Below are positions 9,564 to 17,977 of a DNA stretch of 64,000 nucleotides, one piece after another (position 1 is the stretch's first letter; the number at the start of each line of letters is the position of its first letter). Source of the DNA: Candidatus Defluviibacterium haderslevense (GTDB taxonomy: Bacteria; Bacteroidota; Bacteroidia; Chitinophagales; Saprospiraceae); the NCBI GenBank assembly GCA_016712225.1, contig JADJRL010000003.1:951001-1015000 (forward strand), read 5' to 3'. The notes under the pieces are model-generated. The model was not told the DNA's origin. It did no database searches and saw only the letters and a program-made list of their open reading frames with translations. The position numbers and the translations under genes were made by a program.

Positions 9564-10598
9564 TCAATGTTTTTTCAGCCATTTATCCAGTTGCTTTATG
9601 CAAGAAAATTCTGGCTTATCATAGGCAATGGGCTCCTCTAATGCATTCCGTAATTCCTGTACGGCCGGTTTAAAATCTACACCTAGGTCTTGGAATTGAT
9701 CTGCAGCTTCGAGTGCGCGTTCCACTTCTGAGCTGAATTGCCCTTTGTACAGGTTCGAGGGGAGATTACATCTTCGTAAGCCCTCACGAATTAAGCGCGC
9801 CTGACTCCATATACCTTTTTCTACACCTCGAGCGAACCGGGCTCTATCATCTACTTCATTGTCTAAAATGTACCGGAAAGCCTCATCTGCTCCGTCACCT
9901 TCAAGCGTCTTTAAGAGATCTTCCTGCCAATCGGGTTTACTTTTGATTTTGAGCAGGGCTTTCTCCCGAATAGCTCTAGGCTGATTGTTGCCACTGTAAA
10001 TAAACAGGGAAGTAATGCCTTTGCTCGCATCACATTCGTCAATCTGCTTTAAAATGCCCATTTCAAAATTGTCCAGTTTGTTGCTTAATTGGCGCCAATT
10101 GATGTTCAACTTGGTTACGACCATACCCAAAATAATTGTGGCGAGTATTAGACTGTTGAGGCCAAGCACTCCAGACAGGCCCCACTTAACGAGTTGGGCT
10201 GAAACCGTAGCTTTAAGACCATCGTTCAACAATACTGCAGAAGCCATCATCAGGACCAGCGGCGTCAAAACAGTACTCACTAAACCCAGAACAGAAAACA
10301 TCTTATAACTTCCTCTCATTCCAAGATTCGCTCCTAAGATCATGACCAAAAAACACAACACCAGGATTCCACCATGTGCAAATCGGCCCAGACTAAGCCA
10401 GGCATAACCACCGCCTACACCAATAACACAAGCCACCAATGCCATACAGATCCAAAAGGCAGCCAAGAACATGAGCAAGACCCAGGAATAACCGACGCCA
10501 TAATCCCCTCCCGGCATTTTTTCAAAAAAAGTCATTTTGAATAAACTCCCAGCAGCGAGCAGGGCTAAAAACAAGAGTATATTTCCGGCGATTTGCAT
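9564..10598 (-). CDS. Multi-pass membrane protein with cytosolic helical domain, copy A
   Basis: 344 residues. Residues 1-170 hold about five hydrophobic segments with Gly-rich turns (MQIAGNILLFLALLAAGSLF; VACVIGVGGGYAWLSLG). Residues 180-344 are soluble, charged and helical, perhaps HEAT-like (REKALLKIKSKPDWQEDLL). I do not recognise the family. The start is the shared ATG of both copies. Base composition is visibly less AT-rich than the surroundings, which may indicate a different origin. It is divergent from the small secreted-protein gene across 241 bp, an arrangement kept in both copies, which suggests the two genes are functionally linked. The role cannot be inferred from sequence. Confidence 0.8.
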   Translation of the reverse strand: MQIAGNILLFLALLAAGSLFKMTFFEKMPGGDYGVGYSWVLLMFLAAFWICMALVACVIGVGGGYAWLSLGRFAHGGILVLCFLVMILGANLGMRGSYKMFSVLGLVSTVLTPLVLMMASAVLLNDGLKATVSAQLVKWGLSGVLGLNSLILATIILGMVVTKLNINWRQLSNKLDNFEMGILKQIDECDASKGITSLFIYSGNNQPRAIREKALLKIKSKPDWQEDLLKTLEGDGADEAFRYILDNEVDDRARFARGVEKGIWSQARLIREGLRRCNLPSNLYKGQFSSEVERALEAADQFQDLGVDFKPAVQELRNALEEPIAYDKPEFSCIKQLDKWLKKH

Positions 10599-10839
10599 GA
10601 TTGAGCTTTTTGTTTTATGTATTCTATAAATTAGTAATTCGCAAGCAATAATACGGAATTTTAAAAACAGTAATCCTGAAATAATTTGTGCCGATCAATT
10701 AGCATTTCTCCTGAATAATATGTGGCTTCTAATATTTGGTTTGTTTTTTAGAACTATGCGCAAATACTAAATAGAATTTAAAACGTTATCTTATTATAGT
10801 ATTATGTTTTTTATAAATAGATAAAGTAAGCTAAATATT

Positions 10840-11286
10840 ATGAGAGATCAAAAAGTAATCCTAAAATTAGGAATTACATGTCTATTTTTTATGTTTTTTG
10901 CAACAAATTGAATTGGTAAAGGTAATAGAGGATATTATTACCTTACGGGTACAGCTTGCGATTATCAAGGCAAACCATTGCAAAATAAAACCTTACAATT
11001 AATATATAACGGAGATACTACAAATATTAAAACATCTAAAACAAGTGAGTTTATTGCCAGGATAGAATGGGAAATTCCATGTATGTCTGGAGCAGGTATG
11101 TGGCAAGAAAACGAAATAGATAGAGAACGCTTTATCAATAGCTTTAATTCTGAATATTTGATTTTTGTGTATGGAAAAAGGAATCTTAAAGTCGAAAATA
11201 GGTATAGAATGTTTACAAATATTTCAAGTTATTACTCAACAAAAGAACAGCTGAGTTATTGCCAAGACTTGAAATTTGATAAATAA
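10840..11286 (+). pseudogene. Small secreted protein, copy A, broken by a nonsense codon
   Basis: The frame from ATG 10840 has the same length (148 codons plus stop) as the intact copy at 13645 but carries TGA at codon 24 (10909-10911), where copy B has TGC (Cys24). The rest (GYYYLTGTACDYQGKPL ... EIPCMSGAGMWQENEIDRE) remains open. The stop falls at the end of the signal peptide, so no secreted product is expected unless a TTG at 10978 were used, which would lack a signal peptide. The few differences from copy B suggest recent decay. Confidence 0.8.
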
Positions 11287-11469
11287 GTACTCATAATTTA
11301 ATTCTTAGAAAATCTCAACAAATTATATTTATTTTTGTGATTATGACCATCATAAGTAAAATGATTTTTATTTTTTGATTCCATCAAATTGTAGATACAT
11401 TGTAGTTAAAAAAATCGTTGTGTTTAATAGATAGTAATATGTATTTTAAAGGCAAATAAATATTAAAGT

Positions 11470-11566
11470 TTTTTTCAGTTCACAATTGAAGACGAATTAA
11501 TTATCTTTGGGTCTATATGGATATAAAGACATGTTTTGTTGAAAGATGCGCTTAACCAGATGTTTG
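11470..11566 (+). repeat. Dispersed promoter-bearing repeat (R1)
   Basis: Shares with 14165, 15438, 16180, 20873 and 22266 a core TTCACAA-N16-TATCTTTGGG (here TTCACAA at 11479, TATCTTTG at 11502), then ATATAAA, ATGTTTT and GCG(C/T)TTA blocks. TATCTTTG fits the Bacteroidota -7 element. It ends at GTTTGCTGC (11562), which could be a cassette boundary for the next gene. Confidence 0.65.
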
Positions 11567-11616
11567 CTGCTACTATTGTGACAACTTTTAAATAGATAAT
11601 ATAAACGAATCAAACA

Positions 11617-11880
11617 ATGAAAAACAAAGACTTTACAGAATTCACGGAGGAAGAATTAATAGACGAAGCAAAAAAAATGAAATCATTTTCCATTACCAAT
11701 GCTTTGTTTATTGGATTTTTAGTGGGAATTATACTTTATAGTATTGTTAAAAACAGTTGGGGAATGCTTACATTAATTCCTTTGTATTTTATCTACAGAA
11801 TGGTTAATGACCCCAAAAATAAAAGAAGTAAAGACTTGGATAAATTATTAATAGAACGAAATTTAAAAAACAATACTTAA
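11617..11880 (+). CDS. Small two-helix membrane protein
   Basis: 87 residues: an acidic amphipathic N-terminus (KDFTEFTEEELIDEAKKM), two hydrophobic segments at about 28-45 and 50-66, and a basic tail. Family not recognised. It lies behind repeat R1, which could provide its promoter. The sequence AAACAAAC just at its stop (11879-11886) is nearly the reverse complement of GTTTGCTGC at 11562 (6/8 for the inner bases), a weak sign that it is a mobile cassette. Confidence 0.6.
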   Translation: MKNKDFTEFTEEELIDEAKKMKSFSITNALFIGFLVGIILYSIVKNSWGMLTLIPLYFIYRMVNDPKNKRSKDLDKLLIERNLKNNT

Positions 11881-11970
11881 ACAAACATACTACAACCATG
11901 ATGGGCTTGCCTAAATGCTGGGTGTTGTGCAACTTCTACCTGTATCATATTAATATTCCAAAATGCGTCT

Positions 11971-12309
11971 ATGAAACCTAATGTTTTGGTTGTATGCGGT
12001 AGAAATAAAAGACGCAGCAGAACTGCCGAATTTATTTTTAAGAATGATGCTAGATTTAATATAAAAAGTGCAGGTCTTAGCGCGCAGAGTGTAGTTCAAC
12101 TCAATGAAAAATTAATTCATTGGTCGGATATTATTTTTGTAATGGATGATGGCCAAAGAAATAGAATTCAAAAGCAATACAAAAGTTTAGACATTCCGAG
12201 AATTGAAAATTTGGAAATAGATGATGTATATGAATATAAGAATGAAGATTTAATTGAAATGTTGTTGAAGCAAATCAATGAAACATTAATAACTGTTTAT
12301 AATATTTAG
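11971..12309 (+). CDS. Predicted low-molecular-weight protein tyrosine phosphatase
   Basis: 112 residues. The N-terminal strand LVVCGRNKRRSRTAE carries the phosphate-binding loop Cys-x5-Arg followed by Ser/Thr, and DIIFVMDDGQRNRI and LEIDDVYEYKNEDL match the compact COG4551-type phosphatase family (the usual form is IPDDYEYMDPEL). Asp81/Asp82 would supply the general acid. It should hydrolyse phosphotyrosine or a related phosphomonoester in the cytoplasm; the physiological substrate is unknown. The length is typical for the family. It lies between the two copies of the duplicated unit. Confidence 0.8.
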   Translation: MKPNVLVVCGRNKRRSRTAEFIFKNDARFNIKSAGLSAQSVVQLNEKLIHWSDIIFVMDDGQRNRIQKQYKSLDIPRIENLEIDDVYEYKNEDLIEMLLKQINETLITVYNI

Positions 12310-12368
12310 TAGTCCCGAAGTTCTTGTTTTATGAAAAACGTTTGGCGCACGCTACACTATTTTATTTT

Positions 12369-13403
12369 TCAATGTTTTTTCAACCATTTATCCAGTCGCT
12401 TTATACACGAAAATTCTGGCTTTTCAAATCCTATGGGCTCTTCTAGTGCGTTCCTTAATTCCTGTACTGCCGGTTTAAAATCTACACCCTGGTCTTGGAA
12501 TTGATCTGCAGCTTCAAGGGCGTGTCTTACTTCTGTACTAAATTGACCCTCGTATAGATGGTCGGGAATAGAACTTCGGCGAAAACTCTCACGAATTAAT
12601 CGTGCCTGACTCAATATGCCCTGTTCCACGCCTTTAGCGAACCGCGGTTTATCGTCGACATCATTAGATAAAATGAATCTGAATGCCTCATCTACTCCAT
12701 AACCTTCAAAAGTTTTTAAAAGGTCTTCCTGCCAATCGGGCTTACTTTTGATTTTGAGCAGAGCCTTTTCTCGAATTTGCTTGGGCTGATTGTTGCCGCT
12801 AAATATAAAAAGCGAAGTGATGTCCTTGCTCGCATCGCATTCTTCAATCTGCTTCAAAATTCCCAGTTGGAAGTCGTCCAGTTCGTTGCTTGATCTCGGC
12901 AAATGGATGTTCAACTTGGTTACTACCATGCCCAGAATAATTGTGGCGAGTATCAGACTGTTGAGACCAACGACCCCGGATAGTCCCCATCTTACGAGTT
13001 GAGGCGAGACCGTTGTTCTTAGACCATCGTTCAACAATATGGCAGAAGCAATCATCAGGACCAGTGGCGTCAATATTCCATTCACCAAACCCAGAATAGG
13101 AACCGTCCTAAAACTGGCTTCCATTCCTAAATTCGCTCCTAAGATCATGACCAAAAAACACAACACCAGGATTCCACCATGTGCAAATCGTCCCAGACTA
13201 AGCCAGTTATAACCACCGCCTAAACCAATAACACAAGCCACAAAGGCCATACTGATCCAAAAGGCAGCCAATAACATGAGCAAAACCCAAGAATAGCCGA
13301 CGCCATAATCCCCTCCCGGCATTTTTTGTAAAAAAGTCATTTTAAACAAACTCCCGGCAGCAAGCAGGGCTAAAAACAAGAGTATATTTCCGGCTATTTG
13401 CAT
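12369..13403 (-). CDS. Multi-pass membrane protein with cytosolic helical domain, copy B
   Basis: 344 residues, close paralog of 9564-10598 along its whole length (same segments MQIAGNILLFLALLAAGSLF, YNWLSLGRFAHGG, KIKSKPDWQEDLLKT). The frame is open upstream to 13568, but the extra 55 codons are not conserved as a start in copy A, where the frame begins at the equivalent of 13403, so I place the start there. About five membrane segments are followed by a soluble C-terminal half. It is less AT-rich than its neighbours. Function is not recognised. Confidence 0.8.
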   Translation of the reverse strand: MQIAGNILLFLALLAAGSLFKMTFLQKMPGGDYGVGYSWVLLMLLAAFWISMAFVACVIGLGGGYNWLSLGRFAHGGILVLCFLVMILGANLGMEASFRTVPILGLVNGILTPLVLMIASAILLNDGLRTTVSPQLVRWGLSGVVGLNSLILATIILGMVVTKLNIHLPRSSNELDDFQLGILKQIEECDASKDITSLFIFSGNNQPKQIREKALLKIKSKPDWQEDLLKTFEGYGVDEAFRFILSNDVDDKPRFAKGVEQGILSQARLIRESFRRSSIPDHLYEGQFSTEVRHALEAADQFQDQGVDFKPAVQELRNALEEPIGFEKPEFSCIKRLDKWLKKH

Positions 13404-13644
13404 GATTGAGCTTTTTGTTTTATGCATTCTATAAATTAGTAATTCGCAAGCAATAATACGGAATTTTGAAAAATGTAATCCTGAAATAATTTGTGCCGAG
13501 CTATCATCATTTCTCTTGGATAATATGTGACTTCTAATAATTGGATTGTTTTTTAGAACGATGAACAAATACTAAATTGAATTTAAAACGTTAGCTTAAT
13601 ATAGCATAATGATATTTATGAAAAAATAAATTAAACTAAATATT

Positions 13645-14091
13645 ATGAGAGATCAAAAAGTAATCCTAAAATTAGGAATTACATGTCTAGTTTTTATGTT
13701 TTTTGCAACAATTTGCATTGGTAAAGGTAGTAGAGGATATTATTACCTTACAGGCACAGCCTGCGATTACCGAGGCAAACCATTGCCCAATAAAACCTTA
13801 CAATTAATATATAACGGAGATACTACAAATATAAAAACATCTAAAACAGGTGAGTTTATCGCAAAGATAGAATGGGAAATTCCATGCATGTCTGGAGCAG
13901 GTATGTGGCAAGAAAACGAAATAGATAGAGAACGCTTTATCAATAGCTTTAATTCTGAATATTTGATTTTTGTGTATGGGAAAAGGAATCTTAAAGTCGC
14001 AAATAGGTATAGAATGTTTACAGGGATTTCAAGTTATCACTCAACAAAAGAACAGTTGAGTTATTATCAAGACTTACAGTTTGAAAAATAA
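13645..14091 (+). CDS. Small secreted protein with regulatory-domain-like fold, copy B
   Basis: 148 residues with a signal peptide (LGITCLVFMFFATICIGKG). The mature part reads GYYYLTGTACDYRGKPLPNK, then NIKTSKTGEFIAKIEWEIPC, the pattern of a small beta-sandwich (carboxypeptidase-regulatory/transthyretin-like) domain. A distant homologue lies in this window at 57393 (GEYYIRGKA, IKTNLNGEYF, YEFPCPT). It is probably periplasmic or surface-located; function unknown. The gene is divergent from the membrane protein gene at 12369-13403. Confidence 0.7.
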   Translation: MRDQKVILKLGITCLVFMFFATICIGKGSRGYYYLTGTACDYRGKPLPNKTLQLIYNGDTTNIKTSKTGEFIAKIEWEIPCMSGAGMWQENEIDRERFINSFNSEYLIFVYGKRNLKVANRYRMFTGISSYHSTKEQLSYYQDLQFEK

Positions 14092-14164
14092 GCTCTCTGA
14101 AAATGGTTGTTACAAATTATAATTATGTTTTGAGTGTGATCGTCAATAGTAAAATAGTTTTCCA

Positions 14165-14245
14165 CAAACCTGGTAAATATTTTTTATCTTTGGACTCATT
14201 TGGAATAAAAATCAAGTTTTAAAAAAAGTGCGTTTTGTAAGATAT
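14165..14245 (+). repeat. Dispersed promoter-bearing repeat, degenerate copy (R2)
   Basis: TATCTTTGG at 14186 with downstream AAAAAGTGCGTTTTGTAAGAT resembling the 3' part of the other copies. The upstream TTCACAA block is not clear (TTCCACAAA at 14161). Confidence 0.45.
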
Positions 14246-14260
14246 TCTCATCATATTAAA

Positions 14261-15256
14261 ATGAAATTGATATCTCTAATACTATTTATACTTTTAATTC
14301 AAGGCCTGGCATGCAAAGAATATTCGGCTGAATATATTGAAGCAAAATCAAAAATAGAAAGATTAAATTATTTCGATACTGATGTAAAATCTCAAGAGAT
14401 TCTTTGTCTATTAGGCAAAGTACCTTCAACTGAATTATCGTATTTAATGCTAAAAGGTAATTCCCTTGAAAAAATATATTCATTCTGGACTTATGTACAG
14501 AGGACGAATGCAGATTATAGAAAATACTTTCCTGTTTTGGTTATGGACACCACCAAGATTGAAAAAGAACATACTGGATGCATTATTGGTCCACCAACTG
14601 AAGTAGGGAATATTATATTTGATATAGCAGAAAATAAAAGGAGTGGATATGGCATTTATAAAACATATCCAGAATATCTCGATAGTATTTCAATAGAGCT
14701 AGTTGAACATTTAGGCAACAGAGGAAATATTAATTGTAGACTACTTAATTTGAATGCACCAGAAAATTTATATAGTAAAGTCAGAGAAAAAGCAATGAAC
14801 GGAAATATTCCAGCATTAATTGGTCTTTCAGGTTATTTGAAAGAACAAGATATTTCAATAATTAAAAAATATTTAAAACCAGATTCGCGTATGTTATTCT
14901 ATGGATTAGCATGTGTTGAAAAGTTTCCTCATGTTAATTTTGAGATAGATATTTTAGAGATCTATCACTCAAAGATGAATCAAAAACATCCATTAATTTT
15001 CAATTATGTTTGCCAAATCCTTAGAAAATATAAATCCATAAATACTGAGAATGCATTTAATGAATTGATTTCAAATCCCAACAAGTATTATTATCAGATA
15101 ATAGAGTTATGGCATTCATTTGATAAAAAGGAATACAACCATCCATTAAGAAGGAAAATAATTGAAAAACTGGGAAAAAGTGAACTAGAAAGAAGACAGA
15201 CTGAATATAGAAAGATGGATTATTGGCAAATTGCCAGAGCTGAAAATGAATACTGA
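14261..15256 (+). CDS. Lipoprotein of unknown function
   Basis: 331 residues from ATG 14261. The frame is open from GTG 14228, but a signal peptide starting MKLISLILFILLIQGLAC with lipobox GLAC begins at 14261 and the upstream codons belong to repeat R2. The mature protein is charged and mostly helical (EAKSKIERLNYF, EKAMNGNIPALIGLSGYL), possibly HEAT/ARM-like. No catalytic motif is recognised. It stands alone on the plus strand behind R2. Confidence 0.65.
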   Translation: MKLISLILFILLIQGLACKEYSAEYIEAKSKIERLNYFDTDVKSQEILCLLGKVPSTELSYLMLKGNSLEKIYSFWTYVQRTNADYRKYFPVLVMDTTKIEKEHTGCIIGPPTEVGNIIFDIAENKRSGYGIYKTYPEYLDSISIELVEHLGNRGNINCRLLNLNAPENLYSKVREKAMNGNIPALIGLSGYLKEQDISIIKKYLKPDSRMLFYGLACVEKFPHVNFEIDILEIYHSKMNQKHPLIFNYVCQILRKYKSINTENAFNELISNPNKYYYQIIELWHSFDKKEYNHPLRRKIIEKLGKSELERRQTEYRKMDYWQIARAENEY

Positions 15257-15437
15257 TGAGACCAAAATATTGCTACCGCATTTACATTAAAAATTATTTA
15301 TCATTCTGGATTTCATTCTGAATGACAGTTCCAGAGTTTGACTTTAGGTAAGTTGCAGAACTGAGTCAATATCTAGTCATTCATCAAGGTTTATTAATAT
15401 CAAATGAATTGTGCTTAACATGAGATCAAATAATAAT

Positions 15438-15542
15438 TAGGCTTATTTCAGTTTACAAAATGCTATAGATCTATTACCTTTGGGTTCAAGTAGATATAAA
15501 AGCATGTTTTATAAAAAGGGGCGTTTATTTAGATGTTATCTC
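15438..15542 (+). repeat. Dispersed promoter-bearing repeat (R3), ends in cassette-like boundary
   Basis: TTAGGCTTATTTCAG, then TTTACAA (15452) and TACCTTTG (15475), exactly 23 bp apart as in the other copies, then ATATAAA, ATGTTTT and GGCGTTTA. It ends at GTTATCTCA (15535-15543), whose reverse complement TGAGATAAC recurs at 16076-16084 after the toxin gene. Confidence 0.7.
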
Positions 15543-15602
15543 AAATAAAAAAGCCACATTAAGTAAATAAATTGTTATAAATTGCACTAAAATTTATTAG
15601 AT

Positions 15603-15785
15603 TTGCTAACGAAAGAAATAATAAACGATCAGATTAAGGAAATGCCTGACGAATTTACAATAGACGAACTTATAGAAAGTTTATTAATTGTAGAAAAAAT
15701 CAATCAAGGATTAACAGAATTAGAACAAGGGAAAATTATAACTGAGGATGAGTTAGACCAAAGAATGGCAAAATTGTTCGGATAG
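15603..15785 (+). CDS. Antitoxin of a ParDE/RelBE-type module
   Basis: 60 residues from a TTG start; an acidic helical protein: EMPDEFTIDELIESLLIVEKINQGL, then ELEQGKIITEDELDQRMAKLFG. This is the typical Bacteroidota partner of ParE/RelE-like toxins, binding DNA and neutralising the toxin. The next frame, 11 bp on, is a recognisable ParE-type toxin, which supports the assignment. Whether TTG is the true start is uncertain; no ATG is available in frame upstream after the repeat. Confidence 0.7.
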   Translation: MLTKEIINDQIKEMPDEFTIDELIESLLIVEKINQGLTELEQGKIITEDELDQRMAKLFG

Positions 15786-15796
15786 TTTAGACTTAA

Positions 15797-16078
15797 CTTG
15801 CCACACAGGAGCTTCATCAAATCTATGAATTTATTGCTCTAGACTCAAAACTTTATGCAAAAAGTCAAGTATTAAAAATTCGAAGTAAAACAAAAATATT
15901 AAAAACATCTAAATACTTTGGTAAAATAGTTGACGAAATTGGAATTCCTGTTATTAGAGAAGTAATTGAAGGTAATTATAGGATCATATTTAAAATCCGA
16001 AGTAAAAATGAAATTGCAATTTTAACCATTCATCATTCAAATAGAGATCTATCAAAAGGTGAAATTGGGAAAACATGA
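15797..16078 (+). pseudogene. ParE/RelE-type toxin lacking a usable start codon
   Basis: The open frame after TAA (15794) reads LATQELHQIYEFIALDSKLY, VLKIRSKTKIL, IREVIEGNYRIIFKIRSK and AILTIHHSNRDL, the complete core of the ParE/RelE ribosome- or gyrase-targeting toxin fold, including the terminal HHSNRDL. There is no ATG, GTG or TTG early in this frame, and the expected N-terminal residues before LATQEL are missing. One lost base near 15799 would restore AACTTG-GCC. I infer a frameshifted, inactivated toxin with its antitoxin retained. Confidence 0.7.
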
Positions 16079-16284
16079 GATAACAATGTAATAGCGGTTA
16101 GGCTCTCTAACGGTCGCCCATCGCTAGTGCTTGAAGTTAATAATATATGAATTGTAGTTTCTATTTGGCACATTAGAATTTAAGCTTACTCCGATTCACA
16201 AAATGTAATAGATAAATTATCTTTGGGTTGATGTGAATATAAATGTATTGTTTATAAAAAAATGCATCAATTTAAAAGTTGAGT
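16077..16284 (+). repeat. attC-like site after the ParDE unit, containing repeat R4
   Basis: Begins with GAGATAAC (16077-16084), reverse complement of GTTATCTC at 15535, and ends with GTTGAGT (16278-16284), a perfect GTTRRRY. The 3' part holds the dispersed repeat core TTCACAA (16195) and TATCTTTG (16218), 23 bp apart. At over 200 bp it is longer than usual attC sites. Confidence 0.5.
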
Positions 16285-16315
16285 GTAATGAAGAAATAAA
16301 AACGCGAAAGAGAAA

Positions 16316-16876
16316 TTGAACTTTAAAGAGAAAATATCGAATTACATTTTAGGAAATATTTCGAATAGCCAATTACCAGAGATCGGATTAATTGGTCTTA
16401 AAGAAAATTTAGAAAGCGAGTCGTTAGTTATTCTTGCAGGGATGAATGAAAATGATAACTCTTTTGAAATCGAAGAATATTATAAAAGAGCTTTGGCAGA
16501 ATTAAATTTTGCAGAGCCAAATAAAATAGAAGCGGCAAAAATTCTATTGATTCATTATTTGAACAAGATGATTTCAAATCCAAATCAAGTATTCAAATTC
16601 ATGTCTAATATCGACAATGAAATTTATAAACAAGAAGATTGGAAATTAATCTTAAAAATAGAAGCTAAATATTTAGGCGAAGAAATTGGACTTGAAAAGT
16701 TATTTACTTGGTATCGAGAACTTCAAGACTGGAAAGACGAAAGTAAATTATTGTATTACAATAATTTACCAAGAGATGAACAAAGATTGAAATTTGAAGA
16801 ACACTTAATTGAAGAAGCAAAAGAACTACTTGATAGACTAGAAAAAGAAAATAACACTACACACAACAATGTATAA
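16316..16876 (+). CDS. Cassette-borne helical protein of unknown function
   Basis: 186 residues from TTG 16316; the frame is closed by TGA at 16289 and no ATG lies between, so a TTG start is likely. Acidic, helical, no signal peptide: LPEIGLIGLKENLESESLVI, LAGMNENDNSFEIEEYYKRA, EEHLIEEAKELLDRLEKE. I do not recognise the family. The reading frame runs into TACACACAAC (16857-16866), which is nearly the reverse complement of GTTGAGTGTA at 16278 (9/10), so the gene appears to be an integron-type cassette whose stop lies inside its attC-like site. Confidence 0.6.
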   Translation: MNFKEKISNYILGNISNSQLPEIGLIGLKENLESESLVILAGMNENDNSFEIEEYYKRALAELNFAEPNKIEAAKILLIHYLNKMISNPNQVFKFMSNIDNEIYKQEDWKLILKIEAKYLGEEIGLEKLFTWYRELQDWKDESKLLYYNNLPRDEQRLKFEEHLIEEAKELLDRLEKENNTTHNNV

Positions 16877-16930
16877 AATGTTGATTGCCAGCAAAAGCTC
16901 TCAATGCCATTTATGCCCGACCGTTGGTTA
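16857..16930 (+). repeat. attC-like site after the 16316 gene
   Basis: Starts TACACACAAC and ends at GTTGGTTA (16923-16930). The next unit ends with ACAACCAAT (17676-17684), 7/9 to the reverse complement of GTTGGTTAT. Confidence 0.45.
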
Positions 16931-16964
16931 TAATTTTTTGACACTAAACCATAATTAAACATAA

Positions 16965-17687
16965 ATGATAGGCATTCTTGTTGAACTACTTATTTCTTGG
17001 ATCTTATTGAGACTTCTTCAGAAGCAAAATTTAACAGCAATAGGTGTTGAGCTTTCTTCTCAACGTTTGAAATATATAGGCGTTGGGTTATTATTTCCAA
17101 TTCTTTATTATTCCATTTTATTCATGGTCTTGTCCTATGTTGGGAAGAATCCATATAACCTTAACAATAATTATACGAAGGCAAACTTTTTGGAAGCCAC
17201 ATGGTATGTGTTTCAGTCTGTAGCTTTCGAAACATTGATTTTCCAAGGAGCATTGCTTTATATGCTGATTAAATACTTTGGCTCGACTAAGGCTATTCTT
17301 ATTTCCGCCGTTTCATTTGGTATTTATCATTGGTTTTCCTGGAATTTATTCGGCCAGTTATCTGCCATGATTATTACCTTCTTGACAACAGGTATAATGG
17401 GTTATGTGTGGGCTCTTGCCTTTGATAAATCGAAATCCATTTACCTTCCATTTGCATTACACCTTGGATCTAACTTTACATCCATGGTACTATTTTCAAA
17501 GGATAAAAATATCGGACAGCAACTATTCATCCAGACTTATACCGCTGACCCTTATAGTCCTGGAACTATAATTTCCATCCTATTACTCCTGTGCTATTAT
17601 ATTGGTTTTCCGATATTGCTATTATTGTACTTGAGGAGCATTCAATATAGAATTGAAGTGGATAATATCATTACAACAACCAATTAA
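16965..17687 (+). CDS. CPBP-family membrane protein with altered protease motif
   Basis: 240 residues with about eight hydrophobic segments. The arrangement FETLIFQGALL (Glu89), FGIYHW (His122) and LHLGSN (His166, Asn170) matches the CPBP/Abi (CAAX-prenyl-protease-like) family, integral membrane glutamic/metalloproteases. The canonical first motif is EExxxRG; here the second Glu is Thr90 and the Arg is Gln94, so proteolytic activity is doubtful. In bacteria such proteins often act in bacteriocin self-immunity or peptide processing. It is flanked by attC-like half-sites and is thus probably a cassette. Confidence 0.75.
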   Translation: MIGILVELLISWILLRLLQKQNLTAIGVELSSQRLKYIGVGLLFPILYYSILFMVLSYVGKNPYNLNNNYTKANFLEATWYVFQSVAFETLIFQGALLYMLIKYFGSTKAILISAVSFGIYHWFSWNLFGQLSAMIITFLTTGIMGYVWALAFDKSKSIYLPFALHLGSNFTSMVLFSKDKNIGQQLFIQTYTADPYSPGTIISILLLLCYYIGFPILLLLYLRSIQYRIEVDNIITTTN

Positions 17688-17977
17688 AACTCCCACTAAC
17701 CCAAATATATCTAAGCTGGATCTTAAAAACCCTATTTGGGTATAGACACATGAAGTTACAAAAGCTCGTCAACATCTTTTTGCAAAACATTACGAATACA
17801 GGATTTAGTTTTATGTTTGATTTATTTAGAAATAGAATTATTATGGGCTTCATTTGAGACCAATTTAGTATCTTTGAATTCTAAATAGTATAAAAGATAA
17901 ATTTTAATAAAAGATACTTTTTGGGGATATTGATGGCCTGAGTGTCACACTAATCTATGATTATTCTACATTGAATT

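Larger units (their letters stand above)
9540..11375. repeat. Duplicated divergent gene-pair unit, copy A
   Basis: Contains the membrane protein gene (minus) and the broken small secreted-protein gene (plus). Every landmark recurs 2805 bp further on (9564/12369, 10598/13403, 10840/13645), so no net insertion or deletion separates the copies across 1.7 kb. Similarity continues past the plus gene to about 11375. Confidence 0.85.
12345..14165. repeat. Duplicated divergent gene-pair unit, copy B
   Basis: Second copy of 9540-11375 at an exact offset of 2805 bp; both genes of this copy are intact. Copies differ by many substitutions but no net indel between 9564 and 11286. Confidence 0.85.

Noticed and set aside
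9410..9673. Plus-strand 87-codon frame
   Set aside because: Its second half runs antisense over the end of the conserved membrane protein gene (9564-10598). No domain or signal; a shadow frame. The same holds for 10015-10308 and 12790-13002.
11934..12309. LMW-phosphatase gene as a cassette starting at GTTGTGC (11934)
   Set aside because: No reverse-complementary box is found after its stop, unlike the convincing units.
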